A stretch of 64,000 nucleotides of DNA from Nocardia brasiliensis ATCC 700358 (GCF_000250675.2 NC_018681.1:6262001-6326000); one strand, 5' to 3'; positions 43,774 through 52,646 are shown, numbered from the stretch's first letter. Made by a program: numbers and translations. Notes: a model not told the origin generated them from the sequence alone.

Positions 43774-44880
43774 GTGGATGTCGTGGTCTGCGGGCTCGGG
43801 CCGGCAGGACGTGCGTTGGCGCATCGATGTCTGGTCCGCGGTTTGACGGTGACCGTGGTGGACCCCGCGCCCGAACGGGGCTGGCACGCCACCTATGCGG
43901 CGTGGGCCGACGAACTGCCGGACTGGCTCGCGGCGGACGCGGTGGCCGCGACAGTCGCGCAGCCGAAGGCCTGGGGTACCCGCGGGCACCGGATCGATCG
44001 GCCCTACACCGTGCTCGACACGGCACGGCTACGAGATTCGCTGGACGTGACAGGGGCGCGGATCATCGCCGATCGCGCGGTCGAATGCGGGCCCGGCGCC
44101 GCGGTGCTGGCCTCCGGCACCGTGCTGCGCGGTTGCCGGGTCATCGATGCCCGCGGTATCGGCCGCTCCCCCGCTCTGGCCGAGCAGACGGCATACGGGC
44201 TGATGCTCGACCGGGACCGCTGCCCCGACATCGAGCCGATGTTCATGGACTGGCGGCCGGACAACGGCGCGTCCGCCGACGCGCCGCGCTCGTTTCTCTA
44301 TGCGGTCCCGCTCGGCGGCGACACGATGCTGCTCGAGGAGACCTGCCTGGTCGGCCGGCCCGCCCTCGACGGCCGCGAGCTGCGCGACCGGCTGCTGCAC
44401 CGATTGCGTTCGCGCGGAATCGAAGTCACCGGCGACGAACGGGTCGAGCGAGTCCGCTTCCCGGTCGAAGGCGGCAGGCCGGGGCGTAACACCTTCGGCG
44501 CGGCGGGCGGTTTCGCGCATCCGGCGACCGGCTACAGCGTCGCCGCCGCACTCGCCGCCGCCGACACCGTCGCGCTCGGTGCTGCGGCATGGCCGGTTTC
44601 GGCGCGCGCGGTGTACCGCCTGCGCGCCGCCGGATTGCGGGCACTGCTCCACTTACCCACAACCGACCTCCCGGTTTTTTTCGACGCGTTTTTCACGCTG
44701 CCGCCGGCCGCGCAGCGCGCCTACCTGTCGGGCCGTACCGACTTGAATGGCACCGTCAGAGCCATGCTCGGCCTGTTCGGCACCTTGCCGCGCCCGGTCC
44801 GTCGGCGCGTCGCCGCCGCGACACTCGGGACGCCCATTCGCTCGCGTATTCGAATACCGTCCGCCATCATGGAGGAATGA
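43774..44880 (+). CDS. Lycopene cyclase family flavoprotein (CrtL type)
   Basis: A 368-residue FAD/NAD(P)-dependent cyclase. The dinucleotide motif is VVVCGLGPAGRALAHRC at the N-terminus. Family signatures include the AWADELPDWL block, LYAVPLGGDTMLLEETCL, and FAHPATGYSVAAALAAAD. It would convert the psi ends of lycopene to beta-ionone rings at the membrane. No phytoene synthase, desaturase or GGPP synthase gene lies in the window, so its substrate pathway must be elsewhere. The start is GTG, four bases after the SDR stop, with no ribosome-binding site visible. Confidence 0.87.
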   Translation: MDVVVCGLGPAGRALAHRCLVRGLTVTVVDPAPERGWHATYAAWADELPDWLAADAVAATVAQPKAWGTRGHRIDRPYTVLDTARLRDSLDVTGARIIADRAVECGPGAAVLASGTVLRGCRVIDARGIGRSPALAEQTAYGLMLDRDRCPDIEPMFMDWRPDNGASADAPRSFLYAVPLGGDTMLLEETCLVGRPALDGRELRDRLLHRLRSRGIEVTGDERVERVRFPVEGGRPGRNTFGAAGGFAHPATGYSVAAALAAADTVALGAAAWPVSARAVYRLRAAGLRALLHLPTTDLPVFFDAFFTLPPAAQRAYLSGRTDLNGTVRAMLGLFGTLPRPVRRRVAAATLGTPIRSRIRIPSAIMEE

Positions 44881-44968
44881 GTGGGTCTTACCGTCCAGCA
44901 CTCATCCGTCCCGAACCGGTGGAGCACCGGGTTCGCGGACGCGGTACCCGCGTCGAGGGGATGCAGCA

Positions 44969-45898
44969 GTGAGGTCGATCTGGAAAGGCTCGATCGCATT
45001 CGGGCTGGTGAACGTCCCGGTCAAGGTGTACACCGCCACCGAGGACCACGATATCCGCTTCCACCAGGTGCACGCCAAGGACGGCGGCCGGATCAAATAC
45101 GACCGGGTCTGCACCGTCTGCGGTAAATCCGTGCAGTACGCCGACATCGACAAGGCCTACGAATCCCCTGACGGCGACAAGGTCATCCTGACCGACGAGG
45201 ATTTCGCCAAACTGCCCGCCGCCGAGAAGCACGAGATCCCGGTGTTGCAGTTCGTGCCGTCCGAGCAGATCGATCCGATCCTGTACGAGAAGAGCTACTA
45301 CCTCGAGCCCGACTCGAGCACGCCCAAGGCCTACGTGCTGCTGGCCACCACGCTGGAACGGATCGACCGCACGGCGCTGGTGCATTTCACGCTGCGCCAG
45401 AAGACCAGGCTCGCCGCGCTGCGCGTGCACGAGGGCGTGCTGGTGCTGCAGACCCTGCTGTGGCCCGACGAGGTCCGCGAGGTCGAATTCGAATCCCTCG
45501 ACGGCGTCGCCGAACCGAAGCCGCAAGAGATCAAGATGGCCGAGACGCTGGTCGAGACCATGTCCGACGATTTCGATCCGGACCAGTTCACCGACGAGTA
45601 CCAGATCGAGCTGAAGCGGCTGCTGGACGAGGCGATCGCCAGCGGCACCGGTAAGGTGCCCGAGCAGCCCGAGTCCGCGCCCGCGGAGATGGACGCCGAG
45701 GTGGTCGATCTGGTCGCGGCCCTGCAGCGCAGCCTGGAAGCCAGCGGGCGGCGCAGCACCGCCGAGGACAACGGCAAGGATGCGCCCGCGAAGAAGACCG
45801 CCAAGAAAGCCGCCGCGAAGAAAACTCCGGCCAAGAAAGCCGCGAAGAAGACCGCAGACAAGCCCGCGAAGAAGACCGCCGCCCGCAAGGGTGCGTGA
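44969..45898 (+). CDS. ku: Bacterial Ku (non-homologous end joining)
   Basis: A 309-residue DNA-end-binding protein. The Ku core starts VRSIWKGSIAFGLVNVPVKVY and contains the Cys pair in RVCTVCGKSV, then PKAYVLLATTLERIDRTALVHFTL. After residue 250 comes a Lys/Ala-rich tail (KKTAKKAAAKKTPAKK type) that binds DNA and allows threading in mycobacterial and related Ku proteins. It forms a ring homodimer and recruits LigD. No ligD is seen here. The GTG at 44969 has GAGGGG upstream; the open frame before it is a shadow of the lycopene cyclase. Confidence 0.95.
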   Translation: MRSIWKGSIAFGLVNVPVKVYTATEDHDIRFHQVHAKDGGRIKYDRVCTVCGKSVQYADIDKAYESPDGDKVILTDEDFAKLPAAEKHEIPVLQFVPSEQIDPILYEKSYYLEPDSSTPKAYVLLATTLERIDRTALVHFTLRQKTRLAALRVHEGVLVLQTLLWPDEVREVEFESLDGVAEPKPQEIKMAETLVETMSDDFDPDQFTDEYQIELKRLLDEAIASGTGKVPEQPESAPAEMDAEVVDLVAALQRSLEASGRRSTAEDNGKDAPAKKTAKKAAAKKTPAKKAAKKTADKPAKKTAARKGA

Positions 45899-45932
45899 GG
45901 GCCGAGGCGCGTCCTGCTGGCAAACTGTCGGC

Positions 45933-46490
45933 ATGGATTCTGCCGTAGTGATCGTCCCGATGGGTCTCGGCCACCTGCGCCAGGTCCTCGATCTCGGTCA
46001 CGAAGTCTTCGACATCACCACCAAGCCGTACACCTCGTGGTCGCTCACCTCGGTCGCCGAGCACCTCGACAGCCCCGACAACGCCTGCTGGGTCGCCCTC
46101 GATTCCGACCGTGTGGTCGGTTTCGTGCTCGGGTCGATGGAGTTCGAGAACCGCGACGACTGGGCCTACCTGGAATGGATCGCCGTCGCACCGGACATGC
46201 AGGGGCACGGCATCGCCCGGCGCCTGGTCGACGTCTGTTCCGAGGCGTTGTTCGCCCGCGGCGCGCGGCGCATCGTCACCGACGTCGAAGACCGCAACGC
46301 GGCCTCCACCGCCCTGATGACCCGCAGCGGCTTCACCCCCGCCGCCACGGTCACCCTGTTCGTCCGCCCGAATCCCGATGACCCCGACCCGGATTCGCAA
46401 CTCGACGCGGCCGCCATCGCCCCCGGCACCAAGCGCGCGCTGATCCGCCGCGGCCGCCTGGCCGGCGACAACCACCGCGCCGCCCGCTAG
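45933..46490 (+). CDS. GNAT-family N-acetyltransferase
   Basis: A 185-residue acetyltransferase. The acetyl-CoA pocket is seen in WIAVAPDMQGHGIARRLVD (motif A, with QGxGxA-like Gln-Gly-His-Gly-Ile-Ala), preceded by the strand FVLGSMEF. The pattern RIVTDVEDRNAASTALMTRSGF is typical of RimI-like enzymes. The C-terminus carries 40 extra residues rich in Asp, Pro and Arg. The target amine is unknown. It begins 34 bases after ku, possibly in one transcript. Confidence 0.85.
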   Translation: MDSAVVIVPMGLGHLRQVLDLGHEVFDITTKPYTSWSLTSVAEHLDSPDNACWVALDSDRVVGFVLGSMEFENRDDWAYLEWIAVAPDMQGHGIARRLVDVCSEALFARGARRIVTDVEDRNAASTALMTRSGFTPAATVTLFVRPNPDDPDPDSQLDAAAIAPGTKRALIRRGRLAGDNHRAAR

Positions 46491-46615
46491 CGCTCGGCCT
46501 CCGTTCGGAAACTGCCCGGCCTCCCGCACGCCGCGCCCCGCCCGTCGGCGCTCGACGATCACGTCGGCCTTCGCGCACCGGCTGCCCCGCATGCCAGTGC
46601 GCGGTTCAGACCGTC

Positions 46616-46689
46616 GCCGCACCCCTTCTGTCTTCCCGCACCCGCTCTGCCAGGCCACAGCGGGTGCGAGAAGTCAGAAGGGGTGCGGC
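46616..46689. repeat. Long palindrome of the REP-like family
   Basis: The arms 46616-46646 and 46659-46689 are 31-nt inverted repeats with two mismatches and a 12-nt loop. The right arm (46661-46687) aligns with those at 4900 and 22646, differing mainly where ACGGAAA changes to TCAGAAG. The loop contains CCAGGCC, similar to the GCAGGCC in the 4.9-kb loop. It lies between the converging GNAT and 46708 genes. Confidence 0.85.
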
Positions 46690-46707
46690 AGGGCAGAAAG
46701 GGGGCGA

Positions 46708-47364
46708 CTAACCGGCCGCCTGGGCGCGCCCTTCCTCGAAGAACGCCAAGAGGCTTGCCGCCGAGTCGAATTCGGTGCTGGGGCGCAACGCACCGAAGGG
46801 GGCGTTCCAGAAAACACCCGTGCGCGGTGTCCACGGGCCTACGTACGCATAAGGTCCGGGATGGGCCGAATCACCCGGCGAAACACCGTAATTCACCTCA
46901 CCTATCGCGCTGGAAAGGTCGAAGTGCTCGGGCCAGAGCACCGGCGTGCTGTCCGGGGCCAAACATCGTAAAGCCTTGTCCCCCAGGGCGAACCAGTCGC
47001 TGATCTGCTGCGCGGCGACCGGATCGATGTCCATCGCGCTGTCCGGCTCCACGCCGGTGGTGTCCTTGTACAACCCGTCCGGCGCCCCCGGTTCGATATT
47101 CGCGAGCTTCCCGAGTTCGCGATACGTCCCCGCCAGCGCCGCGCGCCCCTCCGGCCAGACCAGTTCGGCGCCGACCACCGACACCGGCCACCGCACCCCG
47201 CCGAACCCCTGATGCACCACCCGCAGCCGGATGGTCTCGTACTGCCGATACTGCGGCCCCGCGATCAACAATTCCGCCACCGCATGCAACCCGCGCCGCG
47301 ATCGCTCGTACATCTGTTCGTCCACACCGGCATCATTGCCGGTGCGGACCCGGCCCGCAGCCAT
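46708..47364 (-). CDS. Conserved actinobacterial hypothetical protein
   Basis: A 218-residue soluble protein. The beginning (YERSRRGLHAVAELLIAGPQ) looks helical, and the later part has strands (VSVVGAELVWPEGR) and a Trp/Pro-rich segment (YAYVGPWTPRTGVFWNAPFGA). It follows the coiled-coil gene by six bases, so the two form an operon. No known motif. The ATG at 47364 is the best of several starts; an internal GTG at 47325 cannot be excluded. Confidence 0.68.
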   Translation of the reverse strand: MAAGRVRTGNDAGVDEQMYERSRRGLHAVAELLIAGPQYRQYETIRLRVVHQGFGGVRWPVSVVGAELVWPEGRAALAGTYRELGKLANIEPGAPDGLYKDTTGVEPDSAMDIDPVAAQQISDWFALGDKALRCLAPDSTPVLWPEHFDLSSAIGEVNYGVSPGDSAHPGPYAYVGPWTPRTGVFWNAPFGALRPSTEFDSAASLLAFFEEGRAQAAG

Positions 47365-47370
47365 TTCAGC

Positions 47371-47757
47371 TCACGGCTGAGCTTCCTCCGCCGGCAGTGC
47401 GATCCCGAAGTGCGACACGATCGCATCGACACTGCGCGTCAACCCGGACATGCTCTGCTTCAGCCCCGACACGTCCCGCTTGAGCCCCGACACATCCTGT
47501 TTGAGCCCCGACACGTCGCCCTTGAGGAAAGCCACATCCTGCTTGAGCCCAGCCACGTCCTCCTCGACCGCACCCAGGCGGATCTGCGTGTGCCCAGCCA
47601 TGACCTTCAGGGTGCTCATACTGTGCTCGAGGCGCACGACGCGATCGCGCGTATCGATGATGGCCTCCTGATAGGCGATACCGTCGCCCTCCGTCCGATG
47701 CCATTTCCCTTCCAGCACCGCCACCCGCTCTTCCAACGATGGAACTTTGACTGACAT
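47371..47757 (-). CDS. Coiled-coil protein with exact heptad repeats
   Basis: A 128-residue protein predicted to be one long parallel coiled coil. From about residue 68 on, near-identical heptads of the type GLKQDVS (AGLKQDV, FLKGDV, SGLKQDV, SGLKRDV, SGLKQSM) run in register for 40 residues, with Leu and Val at core positions. The N-terminal half has weaker heptads. GGGGGA precedes the ATG. The repetitive DNA suggests recent expansion by slippage. Together with the neighbour at 46708 it may form a two-protein complex (inference). Confidence 0.75.
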   Translation of the reverse strand: MSVKVPSLEERVAVLEGKWHRTEGDGIAYQEAIIDTRDRVVRLEHSMSTLKVMAGHTQIRLGAVEEDVAGLKQDVAFLKGDVSGLKQDVSGLKRDVSGLKQSMSGLTRSVDAIVSHFGIALPAEEAQP

Positions 47758-47997
47758 GTAGATCCCCCTGTCGCGTCGATTGGAGCCCTCAGCTTAAGGC
47801 CGGACACCGGCGACGCCACCCTCCCGATCTCGGTCCATTCTGCACCCTGATCCGGGTCTATTTCGGAACCCTCGAACAGGTCTCGGATGGAACCGGGAGC
47901 GACGGATTTACCCGAATGTGACCCGAACGTGGGCCCGGCGCATCGGGTACGGACCATGCTGGGGAGCGGTGCATCGGAGACGGAAGGACGGCGCGTC

Positions 47998-49035
47998 GTG
48001 GAGTTCCACGTTCCTATCATCGATATCTCGCCCTACGTCGAGGGCGGGGACGCCGCGGCGCGGGCCGCGGTCGCCCGCCAGGTGGACGAGGCGGCGAGCA
48101 CGGTCGGGTTCATGCAGATCCGCGGGCACGGGATCGCCCGGCCGGTGCTCGACGAGTTCGCGGCCGCGCTGGACGACTTCTTCGCGCTCGCGCCCGCCAC
48201 CAAGGAGAGCTACCGAACCGCGGTCGAATTCAATCGGGGCTATTCGCCGCCCAAAAGCGAGAGTCTGAGTTTGAGCCTCGGAGTGGCGTCGGCGACCCGG
48301 ATGAACGACTTCTTCGAGGCGTTCAATATCGGCACGACCACCGCCGACTATCCGGGACTCGACCTGCCTGCGCAGGCGGGCTACGCCGACAATGTCTGGC
48401 CCGCAGAACTTCCCGACTTCCGGCCGCGGGTGCAGCGGTACTACGCCGAGGCCGCGCGGGTCGCGGGCACGCTCACCACCGTCTTCGCCGACGCGCTCGA
48501 CCTACCGGCCGGCTATTTCGAAAGTTTCACCGACCACTCGCTGAATGTGTTGCGCATGAACAACTATGCGCTGCCACCGGGCAGCGTGGACCTCGACGGC
48601 GACCTCAAGGGGATGGGCGAGCACACCGATTACGGCATCGTCACCGTCCTGTGGGCCGACCAGGTACCCGGCTTACAGGTGCTGGGCGCGGACGGCCGCT
48701 GGCACGACGTGCAACCCGCCGACGAGGCGCTGCTGGTGAATCTCGGTGACGTGATGGCCCGCTGGACCAACGAGCGGTGGCTCTCGACGCTGCACCGGGT
48801 GATGCCGCCGATCGTCGACGGCACCATCGAACGCCGGCGCAGCGCCGCGTTCTTCCACGACGGCAATTTCGACGCGGTGATCGAGACGCTGCCCTCCTGC
48901 GTCGGCGCGGGCAGCAAGTATCCGCCGATCACCGTGTCCGAGCATGTGCAGGCGAAGCTGGCCGGTTCTCGTGCGCTGCAACCGAATACGAACGCGCACC
49001 GGGAAGCGGCCAGGGTGCTCTCGGCCCGTGACTGA
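47998..49035 (+). CDS. 2-oxoglutarate/Fe(II) oxygenase, isopenicillin N synthase-like
   Basis: A 345-residue non-haem iron oxygenase. The N-terminal DIOX_N domain carries VPIIDISPYVEG and TVGFMQIRGHGI. The jelly-roll core supplies His and Asp of the iron triad in GEHTDYGIVTVL and the second His in LSTLHRVMPP, followed by the 2-oxoglutarate Arg-x-Ser (RRRSAAFF). This fits the plant-type DOXC or 1-aminocyclopropane oxidase-like group common in actinomycetes. GTG at 47998 has GGAAGG upstream; the frame opens earlier without a matching domain. The substrate is unknown. Confidence 0.88.
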   Translation: MEFHVPIIDISPYVEGGDAAARAAVARQVDEAASTVGFMQIRGHGIARPVLDEFAAALDDFFALAPATKESYRTAVEFNRGYSPPKSESLSLSLGVASATRMNDFFEAFNIGTTTADYPGLDLPAQAGYADNVWPAELPDFRPRVQRYYAEAARVAGTLTTVFADALDLPAGYFESFTDHSLNVLRMNNYALPPGSVDLDGDLKGMGEHTDYGIVTVLWADQVPGLQVLGADGRWHDVQPADEALLVNLGDVMARWTNERWLSTLHRVMPPIVDGTIERRRSAAFFHDGNFDAVIETLPSCVGAGSKYPPITVSEHVQAKLAGSRALQPNTNAHREAARVLSARD

Positions 49036-49041
49036 CCCGGA

Positions 49042-49908
49042 CTACTTGCGGAACTTCGCTTCCAGTTCGGTCGCCGTGGCTTGCAGGTCGGCCGGGGTGT
49101 TCGTCTTGAAGATGCCCTCGTAACCGGTCTCGGCCCGCACCGCGGCCTCCACCTCCGGATCGTGGTACAGCTCAGCCAGTTTCAGTAGCGTCGGGTTGTC
49201 CTTGTCGGCGGCCCGCGCGGCGAAGATGTTGATGTATTGCTTCAGTTCCGGGCGCTCCGGGTCGTCGGTGTAGATGGTGTCGTTCTTGGTCAGGCCCGCG
49301 GGACGCGCGAAGGTGTCGTCGACGAACGCGGCGTCGACACTGGACAGTGACTGCGCGGTGAGGGTCGGATCGATGGGCGTCAGCTTCACCTTGGAAGCCG
49401 CGGTGTCCACATCTTCGAGCTTGGAGTCCCAGCTCGCACCGCCTTTCAGCACGACCAGGCCCGCCGCGGCGAGGCTGAGCAGCGGCCTTACCTGGTTGGC
49501 GGGGTTGTTGCTCAACGTGATCTGGCCGCCCTGCGGGATCTCGGCGACGGACTTGTGCTTGCGCGAGTACAGGGTCAGCGGGAAGATCTCGGTCGCGCCG
49601 ACCGGCACCAGGGTGTCGTTGTTGCGGGCGTTGTAGTTGGCCAGGTATCGCACGTGCTGGAACTTGTTGAGATCGATACGCCTTTGCGCCAGTGCGGGAT
49701 TGGGCTGATTGTAATCGGTGAAGTTGATGAACTCCACCCGGATGCCTTGGTCGGCCGCCTTCTTCTTGTACACGTCCCAGTGCGGCTCTGCGAGATCGTT
49801 CACACCGATACGGATCACGCCGTCGTCGTGCTTCGCGCCACACGACATCGTGGTCACGGCCAGGGCGGAAAGGATCGGAATCACCAGCAGACGGTGCATC
49901 AAGCGCAT
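49042..49908 (-). CDS. metQ: MetQ-type methionine-binding lipoprotein, copy 1
   Basis: A 288-residue lipoprotein of the NlpA/MetQ family. The signal (LLVIPILSALAVTTMSC) has a lipobox cysteine near residue 23. The mature chain contains WDVYKKKAADQGIRVEFINFTDYNQPN and KFQHVRYLANYNARNNDTLVPVG, family hallmarks of the D-methionine pocket. It is divergent from the metQ-metN-metI operon and so gives the locus a second binding protein. It lacks its own permease. The start could be 49908 or 49899; no clear ribosome-binding site is seen. Confidence 0.9.
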   Translation of the reverse strand: MRLMHRLLVIPILSALAVTTMSCGAKHDDGVIRIGVNDLAEPHWDVYKKKAADQGIRVEFINFTDYNQPNPALAQRRIDLNKFQHVRYLANYNARNNDTLVPVGATEIFPLTLYSRKHKSVAEIPQGGQITLSNNPANQVRPLLSLAAAGLVVLKGGASWDSKLEDVDTAASKVKLTPIDPTLTAQSLSSVDAAFVDDTFARPAGLTKNDTIYTDDPERPELKQYINIFAARAADKDNPTLLKLAELYHDPEVEAAVRAETGYEGIFKTNTPADLQATATELEAKFRK

Positions 49909-49919
49909 TGCGAGCAAAC

Positions 49920-49933
49920 TAGACGGTCGTCCA
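49920..49933. promoter_or_regulatory. Possible methionine operator between the two metQ genes
   Basis: The 134-base divergent region 49909-50042 contains TAGACGGTCGTCCA at 49920-49933, an imperfect AGAC-N4-GTCC inverted repeat just upstream of the minus-strand metQ. No SAM-responsive riboswitch was recognised. The regulator assignment is speculative. Confidence 0.3.
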
Positions 49934-50042
49934 AGAATTGGGAAGGGTTTCGCTCACCACAATCCCAACCGTTGTCCCGCCCGCCCGTGGATCGCTTGGA
50001 TTACCGGGTTCATATTGCGACGAGCTTTTCGGGAGCAACGAA

Positions 50043-50918
50043 GTGAAATTCCATCGGGTACTGGCGATCCCGGTCCTGGTAGCAACCGCGGCCCTCACCG
50101 TCACGGCGTGCGGTTCCGACGACAAGTCCGCCTCCGACACGGTAGTGCGAATCGGCACCACCGACAAGGACAAGGCCTGGGACGTCTTCGAACAGCGGGC
50201 CAAGGACAAGGGCATCACGCTGAAGATCACCAACTTCTCCGACTACAAGCAGCCGAATCTCGCGTTGTCGCAAAAGCAGATCGATGTGAATCTCTTTCAG
50301 CACCTGCAGTTCCTGGGCGCCTACAACGTCGCCAACAAGGACACGCTGACTCCGATCGGCTCCACCTACATCGTGCCGCTCGGCCTGTACTCGAAGAAGC
50401 ACAAGGCGCTCGCGGGCCTGCCCCAGGGCGCGGAGATCGCGATCCCGAACGACCCGACCAACCAGGCGCGGGCGCTGTTCGTCCTGCAGGCGGCCGGCCT
50501 GCTGAAACTGTCCGGCAGTTCGAGCGCGCCCACCGCCGCCGATGTCGACAAGGGCGCGTCCAAGGTGAAGGTGACCACGGTCGACGCCGCCCAGACCGCG
50601 CTCTCGCTCGCATCCGTGGACGGCGCGGTGATCAACAACACCTTCCTCGACCGCTCCGGCATCGACCCCGATTCGGCGCTGTACAAGGATGATCCGAAGA
50701 ACCCGTCGGCCGAGCCGTACATCAACGCGCTGGTGACCAGGGCCGAGGACAAGAACAACCCGAAGCTGCTGCAGCTGGTCGAACTCTGGCACGACCCCGA
50801 GGTGCAGCGTGCACACGCCGAGGTCACGAAGAACACGGCCGTCGAGGTGCGCCGCACCGGCCCCGAACTGGAGCAGATTCTCCAGCGGGTGCAGCAGACC
50901 ATCCGTGACGGCAAGTGA
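50043..50918 (+). CDS. metQ: MetQ-type methionine-binding lipoprotein, copy 2
   Basis: A 291-residue lipoprotein. The GTG start with GGGAG upstream leads a signal with lipobox TVTAC (cysteine near 22). The pocket segments KITNFSDYKQPN and LFQHLQFLGAYNVANKDTLTPIG match the family and the divergent copy. The proteins are alike in overall pattern but clearly diverged in loops. Its stop overlaps metN by four bases (GTGA), making it the dedicated binding protein of this importer. Confidence 0.92.
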   Translation: MKFHRVLAIPVLVATAALTVTACGSDDKSASDTVVRIGTTDKDKAWDVFEQRAKDKGITLKITNFSDYKQPNLALSQKQIDVNLFQHLQFLGAYNVANKDTLTPIGSTYIVPLGLYSKKHKALAGLPQGAEIAIPNDPTNQARALFVLQAAGLLKLSGSSSAPTAADVDKGASKVKVTTVDAAQTALSLASVDGAVINNTFLDRSGIDPDSALYKDDPKNPSAEPYINALVTRAEDKNNPKLLQLVELWHDPEVQRAHAEVTKNTAVEVRRTGPELEQILQRVQQTIRDGK

Positions 50919-51928
50919 GCGATAACCCGCCCGCCGTCGAATTCCGCTCGGTCACCAAGGTTTTCGGCAAGGGCGCGGATGCCCATATCGCGCTGGACGA
51001 TATCGATCTGCGGATCGAACAGGGCGAGATCTTCGGCGTGATCGGGTATTCCGGCGCGGGCAAGAGCACCCTGGTCCGCCTGATCAACGCCTTGGAGCGG
51101 CCGACCAGCGGCACGATCGAAGTCGCGGGCAACCCCATCACCGGGGTGCGTGAGGCCGAGGTGCGTCGCCTGCGCCGCGATATCGGGATGGTGTTCCAGC
51201 AGTTCAACCTGTTCCGATCCCGTACCGCCGCAGGCAATGTCGAATACCCGCTCAAGGTGGCGGGCTGGAAGCGGGCCGCGCGCAAGGCGCGGGTCGCGGA
51301 GTTGCTCGAGTTCGTCGGGCTCTCCGACAAGGCGCGCAGCTACCCCGACCAGCTGTCCGGCGGTCAGAAGCAGCGGGTCGGCATCGCCCGCGCGCTGGCG
51401 ACCTCACCGTCGCTGCTGCTCGCGGACGAATCGACCTCGGCGCTGGACCCGGAGACCACCGCGGAGGTGCTGCGCCTGCTGAAGAAGGTCAATCGGGAAC
51501 TCGGCGTCACCATCGTGGTGATCACCCACGAGATGGATGTCATCCGTGCCGTCGCCGACCGGGTCGCCGTGCTCGCCGAGGGCCGGATCGTCGAACTCGC
51601 CAGCACCTTCGAGGTTTTCGCGACACCGCAGGCCGCGCCGACGCAGTCGTTCGTGGCGACGGTGCTGCACAACCGGCCGTCCGAGGACGAAGTACGCAGG
51701 CTCGGCGAGCTGCACGGCGGCCGGCTCGTCACGGTGGACGTCGACGACGAACACGGCATCGGGGCCGCGCTGACCGTCGCGGCGCACGCCGATGTCCGCT
51801 TCGAGGTGGTCTACGGCGGGGTCGGCACGTTGCAGAACAAGACGTTCGGCAGCGTCACCCTGGCGTTGCACGGAGCCGACGACGCCGTCGACAAGGTGAT
51901 CGCCGAACTCGGCCCGCGCACGGCCTGA
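50915..51928 (+). CDS. metN: Methionine ABC transporter ATPase MetN
   Basis: A 337-residue ATPase of the DL-methionine importer. Walker A is GYSGAGKST, the Q-loop FQQFNLF, the signature LSGGQ, and Walker B LLLADESTSALD with a His switch in VITHEM. The C-terminal NIL domain (about 260-337) carries a ferredoxin-like regulatory fold that binds methionine and inhibits transport. Start GTG is coupled to metQ; metI follows 11 bases after the stop. Confidence 0.96.
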   Translation: MSDNPPAVEFRSVTKVFGKGADAHIALDDIDLRIEQGEIFGVIGYSGAGKSTLVRLINALERPTSGTIEVAGNPITGVREAEVRRLRRDIGMVFQQFNLFRSRTAAGNVEYPLKVAGWKRAARKARVAELLEFVGLSDKARSYPDQLSGGQKQRVGIARALATSPSLLLADESTSALDPETTAEVLRLLKKVNRELGVTIVVITHEMDVIRAVADRVAVLAEGRIVELASTFEVFATPQAAPTQSFVATVLHNRPSEDEVRRLGELHGGRLVTVDVDDEHGIGAALTVAAHADVRFEVVYGGVGTLQNKTFGSVTLALHGADDAVDKVIAELGPRTA

Positions 51929-51939
51929 AAGGAGTACCG

Positions 51940-52602
51940 ATGCAAGCGGATTGGGACAAACTCCGGCCGTTGCTGACCGAGGCGATCGGCACCACCATCT
52001 ATCTGGTGCTGATCACCTTCGTGATCGGCGGCCTGATCGGACTGTTCCTGGGCACCGTGCTCTACACCACCCGCAAGGGCGGGCTGCTCGCGAACGCCCC
52101 GATCAACCTGCTGCTCAACGTGATCGTGAACGTGGTGCGCCCGATCCCGTTCATCATCCTGCTCGCGGCGCTGGGGCCGGTGACGCTGGAGGTGGTCGGC
52201 ACCACCATCGGCCGCGACGCCGCGGCGTTCGTCATGATCGTGGCGGCGTCGTTCGGCATCGCCCGGATCGTGGAGCAGAATCTGGTGACGGTCGACCCCG
52301 GCGTGATCGAGGCGGCGCGCGCGGTCGGCGCGGGACCGCTGCGAATCATCGTGACGCTGTTGATTCCCGAGGCGCTCGGCCCGCTGATCCTCGGCTACAC
52401 GTTCGTGGTGATCTCGATCGTCGACATCTCCGCGATGGCGGGCACCGTCGGCGGCGGCGGACTGGGCGATTTCGCGCTGGTCCACGGATATCAGCAGTTC
52501 AACTGGCAGGTCACCTTCGTGGCCACGCTGATCATCGTGGCGGGCGTGCAGGGCATCCAGTTCTTCGGCAACTGGCTGGCCCGAAAAGTATTGCGCCGCT
52601 GA
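51940..52602 (+). CDS. metI: Methionine ABC transporter permease MetI
   Basis: A 220-residue membrane protein with five helices. Conserved parts are LTEAIGTTIYLVLITFVIGG at the start and the EAA-type coupling loop (IEAARAVGAGPLRIIVTLLIPEALGPLI). The later SAMAGTVGGGGLGDFALVHGYQQF is diagnostic of MetI. It completes the metQ-metN-metI operon. GGAG precedes the ATG. A strong hairpin follows five bases after the stop. Confidence 0.96.
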   Translation: MQADWDKLRPLLTEAIGTTIYLVLITFVIGGLIGLFLGTVLYTTRKGGLLANAPINLLLNVIVNVVRPIPFIILLAALGPVTLEVVGTTIGRDAAAFVMIVAASFGIARIVEQNLVTVDPGVIEAARAVGAGPLRIIVTLLIPEALGPLILGYTFVVISIVDISAMAGTVGGGGLGDFALVHGYQQFNWQVTFVATLIIVAGVQGIQFFGNWLARKVLRR

Positions 52603-52606
52603 GTCA

Positions 52607-52638
52607 CCTGGTGCCCGGGACAACTCCCGGGCACCAGG
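52607..52638. terminator. Bidirectional terminator between metI and DUF4189 gene
   Basis: A perfect 14-bp stem (CCTGGTGCCCGGGA at 52607-52620 with its complement at 52625-52638) has a 4-nt loop CAAC. It begins four bases after metI and ends eight bases before the end of the opposing gene. Its sequence is unrelated to the REP-like family. Confidence 0.85.
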
Positions 52639-52646
52639 CGACGGCG

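Noticed and set aside
49909..50042. SAM riboswitch between the metQ genes
   Set aside because: The region is too short for a SAM-I or SAM-IV aptamer plus promoters in either direction, and no conserved core was seen.
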